Source of the DNA: an uncultured Clostridia bacterium
GTDB lineage: Bacteria > Bacillota > Clostridia > Oscillospirales > CAG-272
Assembly (NCBI GenBank): GCA_904501985.1
Contig: CAJGCT010000001.1
Coordinates: 18,994 to 82,993 of the forward strand
Length of the DNA: 64,000 nt
Reading direction: 5' to 3'
How positions within the stretch are numbered: position 1 is the first letter of the stretch; every line of letters starts with the position of its first letter. Below are positions 28,403 to 36,383 of this stretch, one piece after another. Below the pieces are notes generated by a model that had not been told where the DNA came from, ran no database searches, and saw only the letters and a program-made list of their open reading frames with translations. The position numbers and the translations under genes were made by a program.

Positions 28403-29154
28403 ATATATTCTCTTGGCGAATTTTTAAAATGTTTTTTGAACTCACGACTAAAATAGCTTTCGTCATTATATCCGGATAAGAAGCAAACATCACTGACGGT
28501 ATACATACCTGATTCAAGCAATTCTTTTGCTCGTGTTAACTTAAGAGAGTTAATATATTTAATAGGAGGTTTGGCAAATGTTTTAATAAAACAGTTCCTT
28601 AAATGTACAACACTTATATTGCAAAGTGATGCAAGGTGTAAAATGTTTATGTTTTCTTTGAAATAATTTGAGTGTATATAATCGATGGCAGGCTGAATTA
28701 CTGATGAATTACTATATGGAATGACATATTCTGATTGCATATTATAAATTATGTTATAAAGCTCAGATTTAACCTTTGAAGAATAACCGGGAGCTTTTTT
28801 AAGCCATATTTTTTGGCTGTTTTTAAAACTTTCCAGATAAGAATTGAGATTCTTTATTTTAAAGCAAAACGGTTCAAATACGGCATCATCAGACATCTGG
28901 AAATTTATTGCATAACAGTCAAAGGGTGTTTCTTCTTTTATAGTATAGTTTGAGCCTTTCGGGAAATATACGATTGTATTTTTAGTAACCTTAAATTTTT
29001 TCTCATTAAAATAGAAAGTTCTTTCCCCACCTAAAAAGATAGCAAGACCGTGACTCGCTCTGTTTTTATGAATCATTGAACCTTTTCCGGCCCCGACTAA
29101 ACAGGCAAGCTCAATTTTATCAATAACAAAGTCATATTTCATAAAATTTATCAT
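28384..29154 (-). CDS. AraC family regulator of the glycyl radical enzyme cluster
   Basis: A regulator of about 256 residues with an N-terminal cupin-like domain (YFPKGSNYTIKEETPFDCYA) and C-terminal double helix-turn-helix (NILHLASLCNISVVHLRNCFIK and VSDVCFLSGYNDESYFSREFKKH). ATG 29154 is preferred because GGTG precedes it and the same start context recurs at the GRE gene; ATG 29166 is the alternative. It is divergent from the GRE gene across 124 bp and is the likely sensor for the cluster substrate (inference). Confidence 0.9.
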   Translation of the reverse strand: MINFMKYDFVIDKIELACLVGAGKGSMIHKNRASHGLAIFLGGERTFYFNEKKFKVTKNTIVYFPKGSNYTIKEETPFDCYAINFQMSDDAVFEPFCFKIKNLNSYLESFKNSQKIWLKKAPGYSSKVKSELYNIIYNMQSEYVIPYSNSSVIQPAIDYIHSNYFKENINILHLASLCNISVVHLRNCFIKTFAKPPIKYINSLKLTRAKELLESGMYTVSDVCFLSGYNDESYFSREFKKHFKNSPREYIKASQK

Positions 29155-29170
29155 AATAATCACCATATTT

Positions 29171-29263
29171 ATTTTACAATATAGTTTCTAAAAAGTCAAG
29201 TATAATTTTTTATCCATTGAAATTAGTTGCCTTTTGTTATAAAATACACTTGAATACACTTGA
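29171..29263. promoter_or_regulatory. Divergent promoters and a tandem 10-bp repeat
   Basis: Minus strand, for AraC: TTGACT (29194-29199), 17 bp, TAAAAT (29171-29176). Plus strand, for the GRE gene: TTGAAA (29217-29222), 17 bp, TAAAAT (29240-29245). Directly at and after the plus -10 lie two perfect tandem copies of ATACACTTGA (29244-29253 and 29254-29263), followed by the ribosome binding site. The repeats could be an operator or a leader element. Confidence 0.7.
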
Positions 29264-29278
29264 AAGGTGGATATTATT

Positions 29279-31516
29279 ATGATCAATTCTAAAGACAGAT
29301 ACTTTGTTGAACGAAAATATCACGATCCTGAAAAGGAGTTCGATGCTTTTGACCGTATGGCATATCATGGAATGGGATATATAGAAGAAAGCGGTCTCTG
29401 CGATGAAGAATTATTAAAAGGGCTTGAACAGCTTTCAAAAGAAACAGAGCAGCTGCCACATCCTGTCGCAAGAGCAAAAGCCATTAAGTACGTTCTTGAA
29501 AATGAGCGCTTGTATATAAATGAGCACGATTATTTTGTAGGTCTTTATTCTTTGAATCGCTTGGCAAACTCAGTAAGCTTTTCAAAATGGAAAGAGGAAT
29601 CACGTTCTTTAAGAGATAAAGGGCTTGTTGAAAAAGAAAAAGATTTCAACAAAGCCGGTGCTGTAATGATATTTACAGACTATGACCATGTTGTCCCTGA
29701 TTGGAAATCCTTGATGGAGCTTGGTTTCCCAGGCCTGCTGGAAAGAGCAAAAAACTATCGCAAAATACATATTCAAAACGGAACAATGACCGAGGAAGCA
29801 GAGGCCTTCTTCGATGGCATTGAAATTCAATATACGGCGATTATTGATTTAATTGACAGAATGTATAATTTTGCAAAAACCCAAACCTTTGAAAAGGCAT
29901 CCGAAATTACCGAATGTCTTAAAAAGCTTCGCGATGGCGCGCCTACCAATTTTTATGAAGCATTGCAGCTTATTTATATTTATTTTATAATTTCCGAATC
30001 TATAGACAGCTATCAGGTGCGGTCCTTGGGTAACGGGCTGGATAATACATTGTATGGATTTTATAAAAAGGATATAGAATCCGGCAAATACACCAAAGAG
30101 GATATACGAAACTATTTATCCTACTTTTTGATGCAGTGGTCGGCGATAGGAAACTATTGGGGGCAACCGTTTTATATGGGCGGTACTGATTTGAACGGTA
30201 ACACAAAATATAATGAGTTCTCCTATGAAATACTTGATGTGTATGACGAGCTTGAAATCTACAACCCCAAAATTCAGCTTAAAATCAATAGGAATACGCC
30301 GGATAACATTTTAAATAAAGCTTTTGATATGGTTCGCCGAAAAAATGCGAGTATTGTATTTTGTTGTGAGCCTGCAATGATAAAAGCTGTTATGAGTTAC
30401 GGCGCTACTCTTGAGGAAGCATTAAGCTATGACATCCGCGGATGTTATGAAACCGGCGTCAGAGCAAATGAGGTTTCTTCAACTTCCGGATATGTAAATG
30501 CGGCAAAAGCAGTCGAGTATGTATTTACCGATGGTTTTGATGTAGGATACGATAAACAAGTGGGTATAAAAACAGGTGATATTTCTAAAATAAACACCTT
30601 CGAAGAGTTTTATTTTGCTTTTTTGAAACAATGGGAATATCTTATAGAGCAAAGTATGAAAATCACAAATGATGCAGAAAGATTTCTAAGCTTCGTTAAT
30701 CCGTCTTCTATGTATTCTGCAACGATTGAAACTTCTCTGAAAAACGGCAAAGACGGATACGGCGGCGGGGTTAAGTTCAATAATAACGCTATGCTTAACT
30801 GTGGTTTCGCAAGTGCAGTTGACAGTATTATGGCTGTAAAAGAATTTGTATTTGACAAAAAAGAACTTTCTCTTAAAGAATTGGCTGATATTCTTAAAAA
30901 TAATTGGGAGGGGCATGAAAAGTTACGGTTGAAAATTAAAAAAAGCCCCCATAAATACGGAAATAGTGATGAAGTCACCGATACTTATGCTGGAGCTATG
31001 TCAAGCTACTATTCAAGCAAGGTAAATAATGTTCCAAACGGCAGAGGCGGTGTTTACAAGGCGATATTCCATTCTGCCCGTGCATTTGTAATACATGGCG
31101 AAAAGACCGGTGCCTTACCTGATGGCAGATTAAAAGGGGAAGAACTTTCAAAAAATGCAAGTCCGGTAGTTGGTATGGATAAAAACGGAATTACAGCTTT
31201 AATAGAATCTGCAACAAGGCTTATTCCGGCTGATTACCACGAATCGTTTTGTGTTGATGCTATGCTTCACCCAAGCGCAGTTAGCGGCGAGGATGGATTA
31301 AAGGTATTAAAAGGTATTCTTATGACCTATCTTAATAAAGGCGGTCAGTCTGTGCAGTTTAATATTTTTGATAGCGAAGCACTTCGTGATGCACAAAAAA
31401 ATCCGGAAAAATATCAAAATCTGCAAGTTCGTGTCTGCGGATGGAATACCCTTTGGAACAATATGAGCAAGAAAGAACAGGATGCGTATATATTAAGAGC
31501 GGAAAGTATTCAATAG
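29279..31516 (+). CDS. Glycyl radical enzyme of the pyruvate formate-lyase family, substrate unknown
   Basis: A 745-residue oxygen-sensitive enzyme that uses a protein glycyl radical. The thiyl cysteine is residue 389 in RGCYETG; Glu two residues later matches the GCxE pattern of dehydratase/decarboxylase-type GREs rather than the CC of true pyruvate formate-lyase. The radical glycine is residue 721 in VRVCGWNTLW, 24 residues from the end. AAAGGTGG precedes ATG 29279. Clustering with a lactonase-like gene, a transporter, an AraC regulator and an activase suggests breakdown of a sugar-acid or similar polyol (inference). The subgroup is not recognised. Confidence 0.92.
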   Translation: MINSKDRYFVERKYHDPEKEFDAFDRMAYHGMGYIEESGLCDEELLKGLEQLSKETEQLPHPVARAKAIKYVLENERLYINEHDYFVGLYSLNRLANSVSFSKWKEESRSLRDKGLVEKEKDFNKAGAVMIFTDYDHVVPDWKSLMELGFPGLLERAKNYRKIHIQNGTMTEEAEAFFDGIEIQYTAIIDLIDRMYNFAKTQTFEKASEITECLKKLRDGAPTNFYEALQLIYIYFIISESIDSYQVRSLGNGLDNTLYGFYKKDIESGKYTKEDIRNYLSYFLMQWSAIGNYWGQPFYMGGTDLNGNTKYNEFSYEILDVYDELEIYNPKIQLKINRNTPDNILNKAFDMVRRKNASIVFCCEPAMIKAVMSYGATLEEALSYDIRGCYETGVRANEVSSTSGYVNAAKAVEYVFTDGFDVGYDKQVGIKTGDISKINTFEEFYFAFLKQWEYLIEQSMKITNDAERFLSFVNPSSMYSATIETSLKNGKDGYGGGVKFNNNAMLNCGFASAVDSIMAVKEFVFDKKELSLKELADILKNNWEGHEKLRLKIKKSPHKYGNSDEVTDTYAGAMSSYYSSKVNNVPNGRGGVYKAIFHSARAFVIHGEKTGALPDGRLKGEELSKNASPVVGMDKNGITALIESATRLIPADYHESFCVDAMLHPSAVSGEDGLKVLKGILMTYLNKGGQSVQFNIFDSEALRDAQKNPEKYQNLQVRVCGWNTLWNNMSKKEQDAYILRAESIQ

Positions 31517-31671
31517 CAGGCGGAAAGATTGGAGAAGTGCCTGAAATAGTGAATGATAAATGCTCTATGTTAATAAGACTTCAGAGCTTAAAGCTGACGG
31601 CATACATTTCATTCAAAATTCTATCACACTCTTAGAATAAGATACTTTAAAGGATACTTAGAGGCATTAAG

Positions 31672-32519
31672 ATGATTACAATTTGTGATAAAAGATGTAT
31701 TATAGGCGAAGGACCTATTTGGAACGAAAAAGAAAAAAATTGTATTTTACCAACGGAATGGGTAATGAGATATGTAGGTTAGATATATATTCGGGGAAAT
31801 TAGAGGTACGTTCGCTTGACTTTGGATGTGCAGCGTTTTGTTTTTCAAAAAACAATGAGCTGATAGTTTCCGCAGATAATGGGGTTTTTATCTTAAATGA
31901 TGACAACACAACCTCGCCTATATATGACGCCAATAAATATAATCTTGAATATTGTAATGATATGAAAGTTGGACCGGATGGCAGGATTTATGTAGGAACA
32001 CAATGTGGAAAAAGAGTAGGTGTTTCAGACAAAATTGATGGTAAGCTTTATTCTATTGACAAGTACGGCAATGTTTGTGTTTTATTGGATAATATTATTT
32101 TGTCCAACGGACTTGAATGGTCGATTGACGAGAAAAGGTTTTATCATACCGATAGCGAAACCGGTATAATTAAAGAATATGATTTTGATAAGGTAAGTGG
32201 AACTATTGAGTTCACAGGCAGACAAGTAAACGTTCCGGGTGTTGATGGTTTTACTATTGATCAAAATGGTTTTCTTTGTGTGGCTTGCTGGGGATATTGG
32301 CATATAGCGATGGTGGATACCGCCGATATGCAGATTAAACAGTATATTGAGGTTTCAACAAGAGCTCCGGCAAGCTGTGGATTTGTGGGCGATGATATGG
32401 ATGTACTTGCCATTACAACAGCAAGTGTTGGATTAGATACAACAAAATATGAAAATGCAGGATATACATTTTTGAAAAAAATGGAAGTGGGTGGAAGAAC
32501 GCCATATTTGTTTGGCTGA
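31672..32519 (+). CDS. SMP-30/gluconolactonase-like protein with a frame break
   Basis: A six-bladed beta-propeller of the SMP-30/gluconolactonase/LRE family. The N-terminus GEGPIWNEKEK (metal Glu) is read from ATG 31672, preceded by AGAGG. The rest (LYFTNG onwards, with CNDMKVGPDGRIYVGT, LSNGLEW and VDGFTIDQNG) is in the -1 frame. The switch falls at a run of seven A at 31733-31739; one more A would give an intact protein of about 283 residues. It may be a sequencing error, slippage or a recent mutation. The likely role is lactone hydrolysis for the GRE pathway. Confidence 0.8.
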
Positions 32520-32526
32520 TGGGACT

Positions 32527-33426
32527 ATGAGTCTGTTTAAAACGAAAGTATTTAAAAATATAATATTACCAATTATTCCAATGGTTTTGTGGGGCTCTCT
32601 TTTCCCCATGATAAAGATTGGATATAATGTCTTTCATATTAACCCAACATCAATACCTGATATTTTAATGTTTGCAGCATTGCGTTTCACTATATGCGGA
32701 GCTTTGCTGTGCTTGTGGAGTGGTTTTAAAAAGGCGGAGTTTGATAAGCCTGTATTAAAGAATGTGTTAAGCATAATCCTTATGGGACTTTTTGCAATAG
32801 TTTTGCATTACGCATTCACCTACATAGGTCTTGCATATACAGATAGTTCCAAAACTGCTCTTTTAAAACAGCTTGGGGCACTGATTTATGTTTGTTTTGC
32901 GTTTTTGTTTATAAAGGATGAAAAGTTTAAATTTTCCAAGATTATTGGTGCAATAATTGGCTTTGTCGGGATTGTGGCAATAAACATGGGCGGAGGAAAA
33001 ATCAGTTTTTCCCTCGGAGATTTTTTGATTATACTTGCATCTGTTTGTACGGTAATATCTTCAATACTTACCCGAATTACAGCACAGAAAAACTCTCCCT
33101 TCTGGGTAACAGGAATATCTCAGCTGAGCGGTGGCTTGATACTGCTTATAGCCGCATTGATAATGGGTGCAGGACTTCCTGTATTTACGGTTAAATCCAC
33201 GTTGGTATTTATTTATATTTGTATGGCTTCAATTGGCGGATATACCTTATGGGCATATCTTATGCGTACAGTCCCATTGTCGCAGTTATTTATTGTCAAG
33301 TTTGCAGAGCCATTATTTGCATGCATCTTCGGGGCAGTTCTTCTTGGCGAGAATATATTTAAAATTCAATATCTTATCGCGTTTATTTTGATATCGTTTG
33401 GGATTATGTTGGGAAACAAAGATTGA
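32527..33426 (+). CDS. EamA/DMT family transporter
   Basis: A 299-residue membrane protein with ten hydrophobic segments in two EamA repeats. The N-terminal VLWGSLFPMIKIGY and the second-half MASIGGYTLWAYLMRTVPL followed by FAEPLFACIFGAVLLGE are typical of drug/metabolite transporters. ATG 32527 gives the natural start seven bases after the lactonase stop. In this cluster it is probably the importer or exporter of the GRE pathway substrate or product; direction cannot be read from sequence. Confidence 0.88.
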   Translation: MSLFKTKVFKNIILPIIPMVLWGSLFPMIKIGYNVFHINPTSIPDILMFAALRFTICGALLCLWSGFKKAEFDKPVLKNVLSIILMGLFAIVLHYAFTYIGLAYTDSSKTALLKQLGALIYVCFAFLFIKDEKFKFSKIIGAIIGFVGIVAINMGGGKISFSLGDFLIILASVCTVISSILTRITAQKNSPFWVTGISQLSGGLILLIAALIMGAGLPVFTVKSTLVFIYICMASIGGYTLWAYLMRTVPLSQLFIVKFAEPLFACIFGAVLLGENIFKIQYLIAFILISFGIMLGNKD

Positions 33427-33506
33427 TTATTTTTAAACGGGATGATAGCGTGAAAGTTCATTTAGCGTAAACGTTTAATAACTGTTCACGCATAAAAATT
33501 CAAATT

Positions 33507-33586
33507 AAAAATGGGTCCCGTCCCATTTTTGTTTGCAAAGCAAACACATTTGAATTTCACTAAATATTTGTGCCGCCTACATGGCG
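33507..33586. terminator. Three consecutive hairpins before the GRE activase
   Basis: AAAATGGG/CCCATTTT (about 33510-33530) is followed by GTTTGC/GCAAAC and then GCCGCC/GGCGGC (about 33570-33586). The first resembles a terminator with a T-run, so the activase may need its own promoter or readthrough. The 223-bp gap (33427-33649) also holds a 10-codon open frame (ATG at 33604) with a good ribosome binding site, but no other gene. Confidence 0.55.
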
Positions 33587-33649
33587 GCGGAATGGAGATT
33601 ATTATGATAAATTGTTTGCAAAAAAAGAAGATGTAACAGAGTGTAGGAT

Positions 33650-34519
33650 ATGAAAGCAAAAATATTTGAAATAAAACGCTTCGCAGTCCATGACGGCGAC
33701 GGAATAAGAACAACGGTGTTTTTTAAAGGCTGTCCTTTAAAATGCGTGTGGTGCCATAATCCCGAAAGTATTGATTTTAAGCCACAGATGGCATATTATG
33801 AAAACAAGTGTATCGGTTGCGGTGAATGTGTTTCTGTATGTCCGTCGGGGGCACATAAAATCACACAAAAAGGTCATATTTTTGAAAGAGATTTATGTGT
33901 TGCTTGCGGAAAATGTGAAAAGATTTGTCTTGGCGAAGCACTGAAGCTTTACGGCAAAGAAATGACGGTAGACGAACTTTTGCCACTATTGCTTGAGGAT
34001 AAGGAATTTTACGAAACAAGCGGCGGCGGAGTAACACTTTCAGGTGGTGAATGTCTAATACAGGCAGATTTTTGTGCAGAACTTTTACGGATGTTGAAAA
34101 AAGAAGGTATCAACACAGCAGTGGATACCTGTGGGTTTGTATCCAAAGAAAGTATTGATAAAGTGTTGCCGTACACTGATACATTTTTATATGACATAAA
34201 AGCCATTGACGAGGATGTACATATCAAATGCACCGGCAAAAGCAATAGGCTGATTTTGGAGAATATAAAATATATAGATTCGCTTGATAAATCAATAGAG
34301 ATAAGGATACCCTATGTGCCAAACTATAATAATAATCAAGTTAATCAGATTGCCGAGTTTTTAAAAGAACTTAAAAATGTGACAAAGATTCGTGTATTGC
34401 CATACCATAATTATGCAGGCTCAAAATATGAGGCACTGGATATGGAGAATACCTTACCTGCCGAATTGCCGGACGGAGAACAAATAAAAAAAGCAGAGCA
34501 ATTGCTGACTTTGATATGA
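33650..34519 (+). CDS. Glycyl radical enzyme activating protein
   Basis: Radical SAM enzyme that installs the glycyl radical on the partner GRE. The 289 residues carry the radical SAM cysteines at 28, 32 and 35 (CPLKCVWC), then two extra four-iron clusters ([12 protein letters not shown] and [11 protein letters not shown]), the arrangement of GRE activases other than the short PFL activase. [11 protein letters not shown] and VDTCGF follow. Its natural partner is the GRE at 29279-31516. Confidence 0.94.
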   Translation: MKAKIFEIKRFAVHDGDGIRTTVFFKGCPLKCVWCHNPESIDFKPQMAYYENKCIGCGECVSVCPSGAHKITQKGHIFERDLCVACGKCEKICLGEALKLYGKEMTVDELLPLLLEDKEFYETSGGGVTLSGGECLIQADFCAELLRMLKKEGINTAVDTCGFVSKESIDKVLPYTDTFLYDIKAIDEDVHIKCTGKSNRLILENIKYIDSLDKSIEIRIPYVPNYNNNQVNQIAEFLKELKNVTKIRVLPYHNYAGSKYEALDMENTLPAELPDGEQIKKAEQLLTLI

Positions 34520-34731
34520 ATTTCAATGCTGATTTTAATATAAATGTCAACAAGCAAAATATGAGGTTTCCTATTATTCAGTCCGGCAGTCCCATATTGA
34601 CATCACTCGTGAGCGGCTCTCCAATAATCCAAAACGGCAAGCTTGTTGGAGCGGCGGCTCACATCTTTGTTAACGACCCTGCAAAGGGGTACGGGATATT
34701 TATTGAAAATATCCTCTCTGAGGCAAGCTGA
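34516..34731 (+). pseudogene. Degenerate copy of the spoIVB 3' end
   Basis: The frame from ATG 34516, which overlaps the activase stop, ends in [19 protein letters not shown] and [20 protein letters not shown]. This matches the last 40 or so residues of SpoIVB, including the catalytic serine motif, but nothing upstream of it: no PDZ, His or Asp. The DNA is clearly diverged from the intact gene at 28361 (very roughly 70 percent by eye). A terminator-like hairpin follows, as for a true gene end. Confidence 0.85.
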
Positions 34732-34737
34732 ATATAA

Positions 34738-34772
34738 AGGATGGAGCGGTCCGGTAAAGCCCGCTTCATCCT
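34738..34772 (+). terminator. Terminator after the spoIVB remnant
   Basis: AGGATG and AGCGG (with a bulge) pair with CCGCT and CATCCT, followed by AAATTTAT. It probably is the original spoIVB or island terminator. Confidence 0.6.
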
Positions 34773-34807
34773 AAATTTATGCTTTTAATTTTCAATAAAA
34801 TTCAAAA

Positions 34808-34907
34808 TTCGACAAATTTCGAAGCTTTTTCGACTATTGGTTACAAATCTAAGCTCATCTGTTTATATGCAATGTCAATTGAAATGTTTCGCGGCTTATG
34901 ATACAAT
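34808..34907 (+). promoter_or_regulatory. 0A-box-like operator and promoter of the first Spo0A-domain gene
   Basis: The 16-mer TTCGACAAATTTCGAA (34808-34823) contains TTCGACA, the exact complement of the Bacillus 0A box TGTCGAA, and an inverted second half-site TTTCGAA. After exactly 55 bp follows TTGAAA (34879-34884), 17 bp, TACAAT (34902-34907). A further near-match, TTCGACT, lies at 34829-34835. The same 16-mer and 55-bp spacing recur at 36468. Confidence 0.75.
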
Positions 34908-34969
34908 AAATATATGAGCAAAGCTCATACTAATGTAACAACGATGTTTAAGACGGAAGGGCAGACCGC

Positions 34970-35374
34970 ATGAATACTTTTGATGAAAGATCCGAAGGCA
35001 CTAATCTTTTTACCGTAGCTGAAATTACAAAAAAATTGTTTTCGTTGTTTCCCCTACTTGGAATATCGGCAAATCTCAGGGGATTTAAATATCTTTGTGA
35101 TGCTGTTTGCACGGTATATTATGATCCGAGTGTGGGAGACGGTGTTGTGAAGGGGCTGTACTGCTTTATAGCGCAAAAGAACAGTACTACGCCCGTCTGT
35201 GTGGAGCATTCTATCAGAACGGCACTCGGAAGATTAGACCGTCCGGGCAACAAAGCGAAATATTTTGAGTTTGTGGGCGAAGAAGTGGGATATACGGCAA
35301 AGAAATTTATAAATGCGGTTGCAGGTAAGCTCAGGGCAGAGAGTATAAGGGAAAATACGAAAGTAGAAATATAA
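34970..35374 (+). CDS. Stand-alone Spo0A C-terminal DNA-binding domain, copy 1
   Basis: A 134-residue protein consisting only of a Spo0A effector domain. It matches Spo0A over LGISANLRGFKYLCDAV, and the recognition helix region reads VCVEHSIRTALGRL; the end is FINAVAGKLRAES. There is no CheY-like receiver and hence no phosphorylation site. GGAAGGG precedes the ATG and it has its own promoter with a 0A-like operator. It sits where spo0A is expected after spoIVB. It could compete with Spo0A for 0A boxes or form mixed dimers (inference). Confidence 0.88.
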   Translation: MNTFDERSEGTNLFTVAEITKKLFSLFPLLGISANLRGFKYLCDAVCTVYYDPSVGDGVVKGLYCFIAQKNSTTPVCVEHSIRTALGRLDRPGNKAKYFEFVGEEVGYTAKKFINAVAGKLRAESIRENTKVEI

Positions 35375-35384
35375 AAATTTTGTT

Positions 35385-35424
35385 CCCCCGTAAAAGCTTT
35401 GAAAATTCAAGGCTTTTACGGGGG
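35385..35424. terminator. Long hairpin after copy 1
   Basis: CCCCCGTAAAAGC (35385-35397) pairs with GCTTTTACGGGGG (35412-35424), with an inner TTTGAA/TTCAAG extension. There is no T-run on the plus side and a weak one on the minus side, so it may end both convergent units. Confidence 0.65.
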
Positions 35425-35439
35425 ATTCTGTATTTAAGG

Positions 35440-35499
35440 TTGACTTTTGAATGTCTGTGTGTTACAATGTACCTGTAGCTTTTGAATTTGCTAAGCTAC
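35440..35499 (+). promoter_or_regulatory. Promoter pointing antisense into copies 2 and 3
   Basis: TTGACT (35440-35445), 17 bp, TACAAT (35463-35468) on the plus strand. Just after the expected start of transcription is a hairpin, GTAGCTT (35475-35481) with AAGCTAC (35493-35499). No convincing plus-strand gene follows: the transcript would run antisense through the two minus-strand Spo0A-domain genes. Confidence 0.5.
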
Positions 35500-35546
35500 G
35501 CCGGTCTGCACTACAGTATTATCAGGATTGAGCTTAAAAAACAGAA

Positions 35547-35918
35547 CTATTGCCTGCTGTCAAATTCTGCTGATATTTCATGCAGTCGTCTTGCGATAGC
35601 GGAAATAAACTGTGCGCAGGTGGGATGGCGGTGTGTAATGTCACAGTCAAAATACCTGCCAAACTCAAAAATACGACCGATGTGGCAGGCGCGCTCAACT
35701 GCATGACGGCAGTTTCGCTCAACGCCGGCGGCATCGGAAGCATGGCATAATCGTGCTACCTTGGGGTACAACGTTTTTGTAATGTACTTGGTTATGTCGG
35801 GTGAATGATATGCAAGTATTATAGAACATCTTAAGTAGTCATAACCCTTGCAGCTTACCGGAATCCCAAGGTATATCAGAATATCGGTAACTTGAATATC
35901 AAGAGCTTCATCACTCAT
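35547..35918 (-). CDS. Stand-alone Spo0A C-terminal DNA-binding domain, copy 2
   Basis: A 123-residue protein that aligns closely with the Spo0A effector domain: IYLGIPVSCKGYDYLRCSI, then ITKTLYPKVARLC, the recognition region GVERNCRHAVERAC, and FISAIARRLHEIS at the end. Of the three copies it looks most like true Spo0A, keeping the TLYP and RHA residues. No receiver domain. GGAAGGA precedes the ATG. The start overlaps the stop of copy 3 (ATGA), so the two are translationally coupled. Confidence 0.9.
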   Translation of the reverse strand: MSDEALDIQVTDILIYLGIPVSCKGYDYLRCSIILAYHSPDITKYITKTLYPKVARLCHASDAAGVERNCRHAVERACHIGRIFEFGRYFDCDITHRHPTCAQFISAIARRLHEISAEFDSRQ

Positions 35919-36325
35919 AGGTTGGTCCTTCCGGTATTTATCAGATTGCGTCTCAGTTTATCCGCAAGAAGTGCTGTGAATTCGCGTACAGACGGTGTAT
36001 CTTCGGCACTGCTTTTTAAAAAGTGTTCGCTAAGCTTCAATTTATCGCCGTTTTTAAAAAGGAGCTTTATTGCGGTTCGGCAGTTTCGTTCCACGCAGGA
36101 TACGGTGGTGCGGTTTTCTTCCGCTATCTGCCGATACAGTCCAACGATAACATTGCGGATAGCGATTTTGTCCATATATACGATCTCTATAGCGCGGCAG
36201 AGGTACGAAAATCCCTTAAGGTGTGTGGACATTCCCATCTCCGTAAGCAGGGTGCGTATTTGCCGGATCAATTCTTCTTCTGTATATTCCGTGAACTCAA
36301 GGGGGCGGTAGGGGTGTGCTTGCAT
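35915..36325 (-). CDS. Stand-alone Spo0A C-terminal DNA-binding domain, copy 3
   Basis: A 136-residue protein with a short N-terminal tail of about 20 residues and a Spo0A effector domain: LTEMGMSTHLKGFSYLCRAI, recognition region CVERNCRTAIKLLF, and FTALLADKLRRNL. No receiver. The start at 36325 is chosen because AGGAG precedes it and because the promoter -10 lies at 36384-36389, downstream of any longer start. It is the first gene of a two-gene operon with copy 2, convergent with copy 1. Confidence 0.9.
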   Translation of the reverse strand: MQAHPYRPLEFTEYTEEELIRQIRTLLTEMGMSTHLKGFSYLCRAIEIVYMDKIAIRNVIVGLYRQIAEENRTTVSCVERNCRTAIKLLFKNGDKLKLSEHFLKSSAEDTPSVREFTALLADKLRRNLINTGRTNL

Positions 36326-36383
36326 AGTCTTGCTCCTGTGGCGTGTTATTTGCGGATATCTGCACTTGATGTTAACATATATA

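Noticed and set aside
28384..34772. Integrative element or transposon
   Set aside because: No integrase, transposase, terminal repeats or target duplication were found; only the diverged spoIVB ends suggest insertion.
35482..35706. Plus-strand small protein downstream of the 35440 promoter
   Set aside because: No ribosome binding site, and it lies opposite the well-supported Spo0A-domain copy 2.
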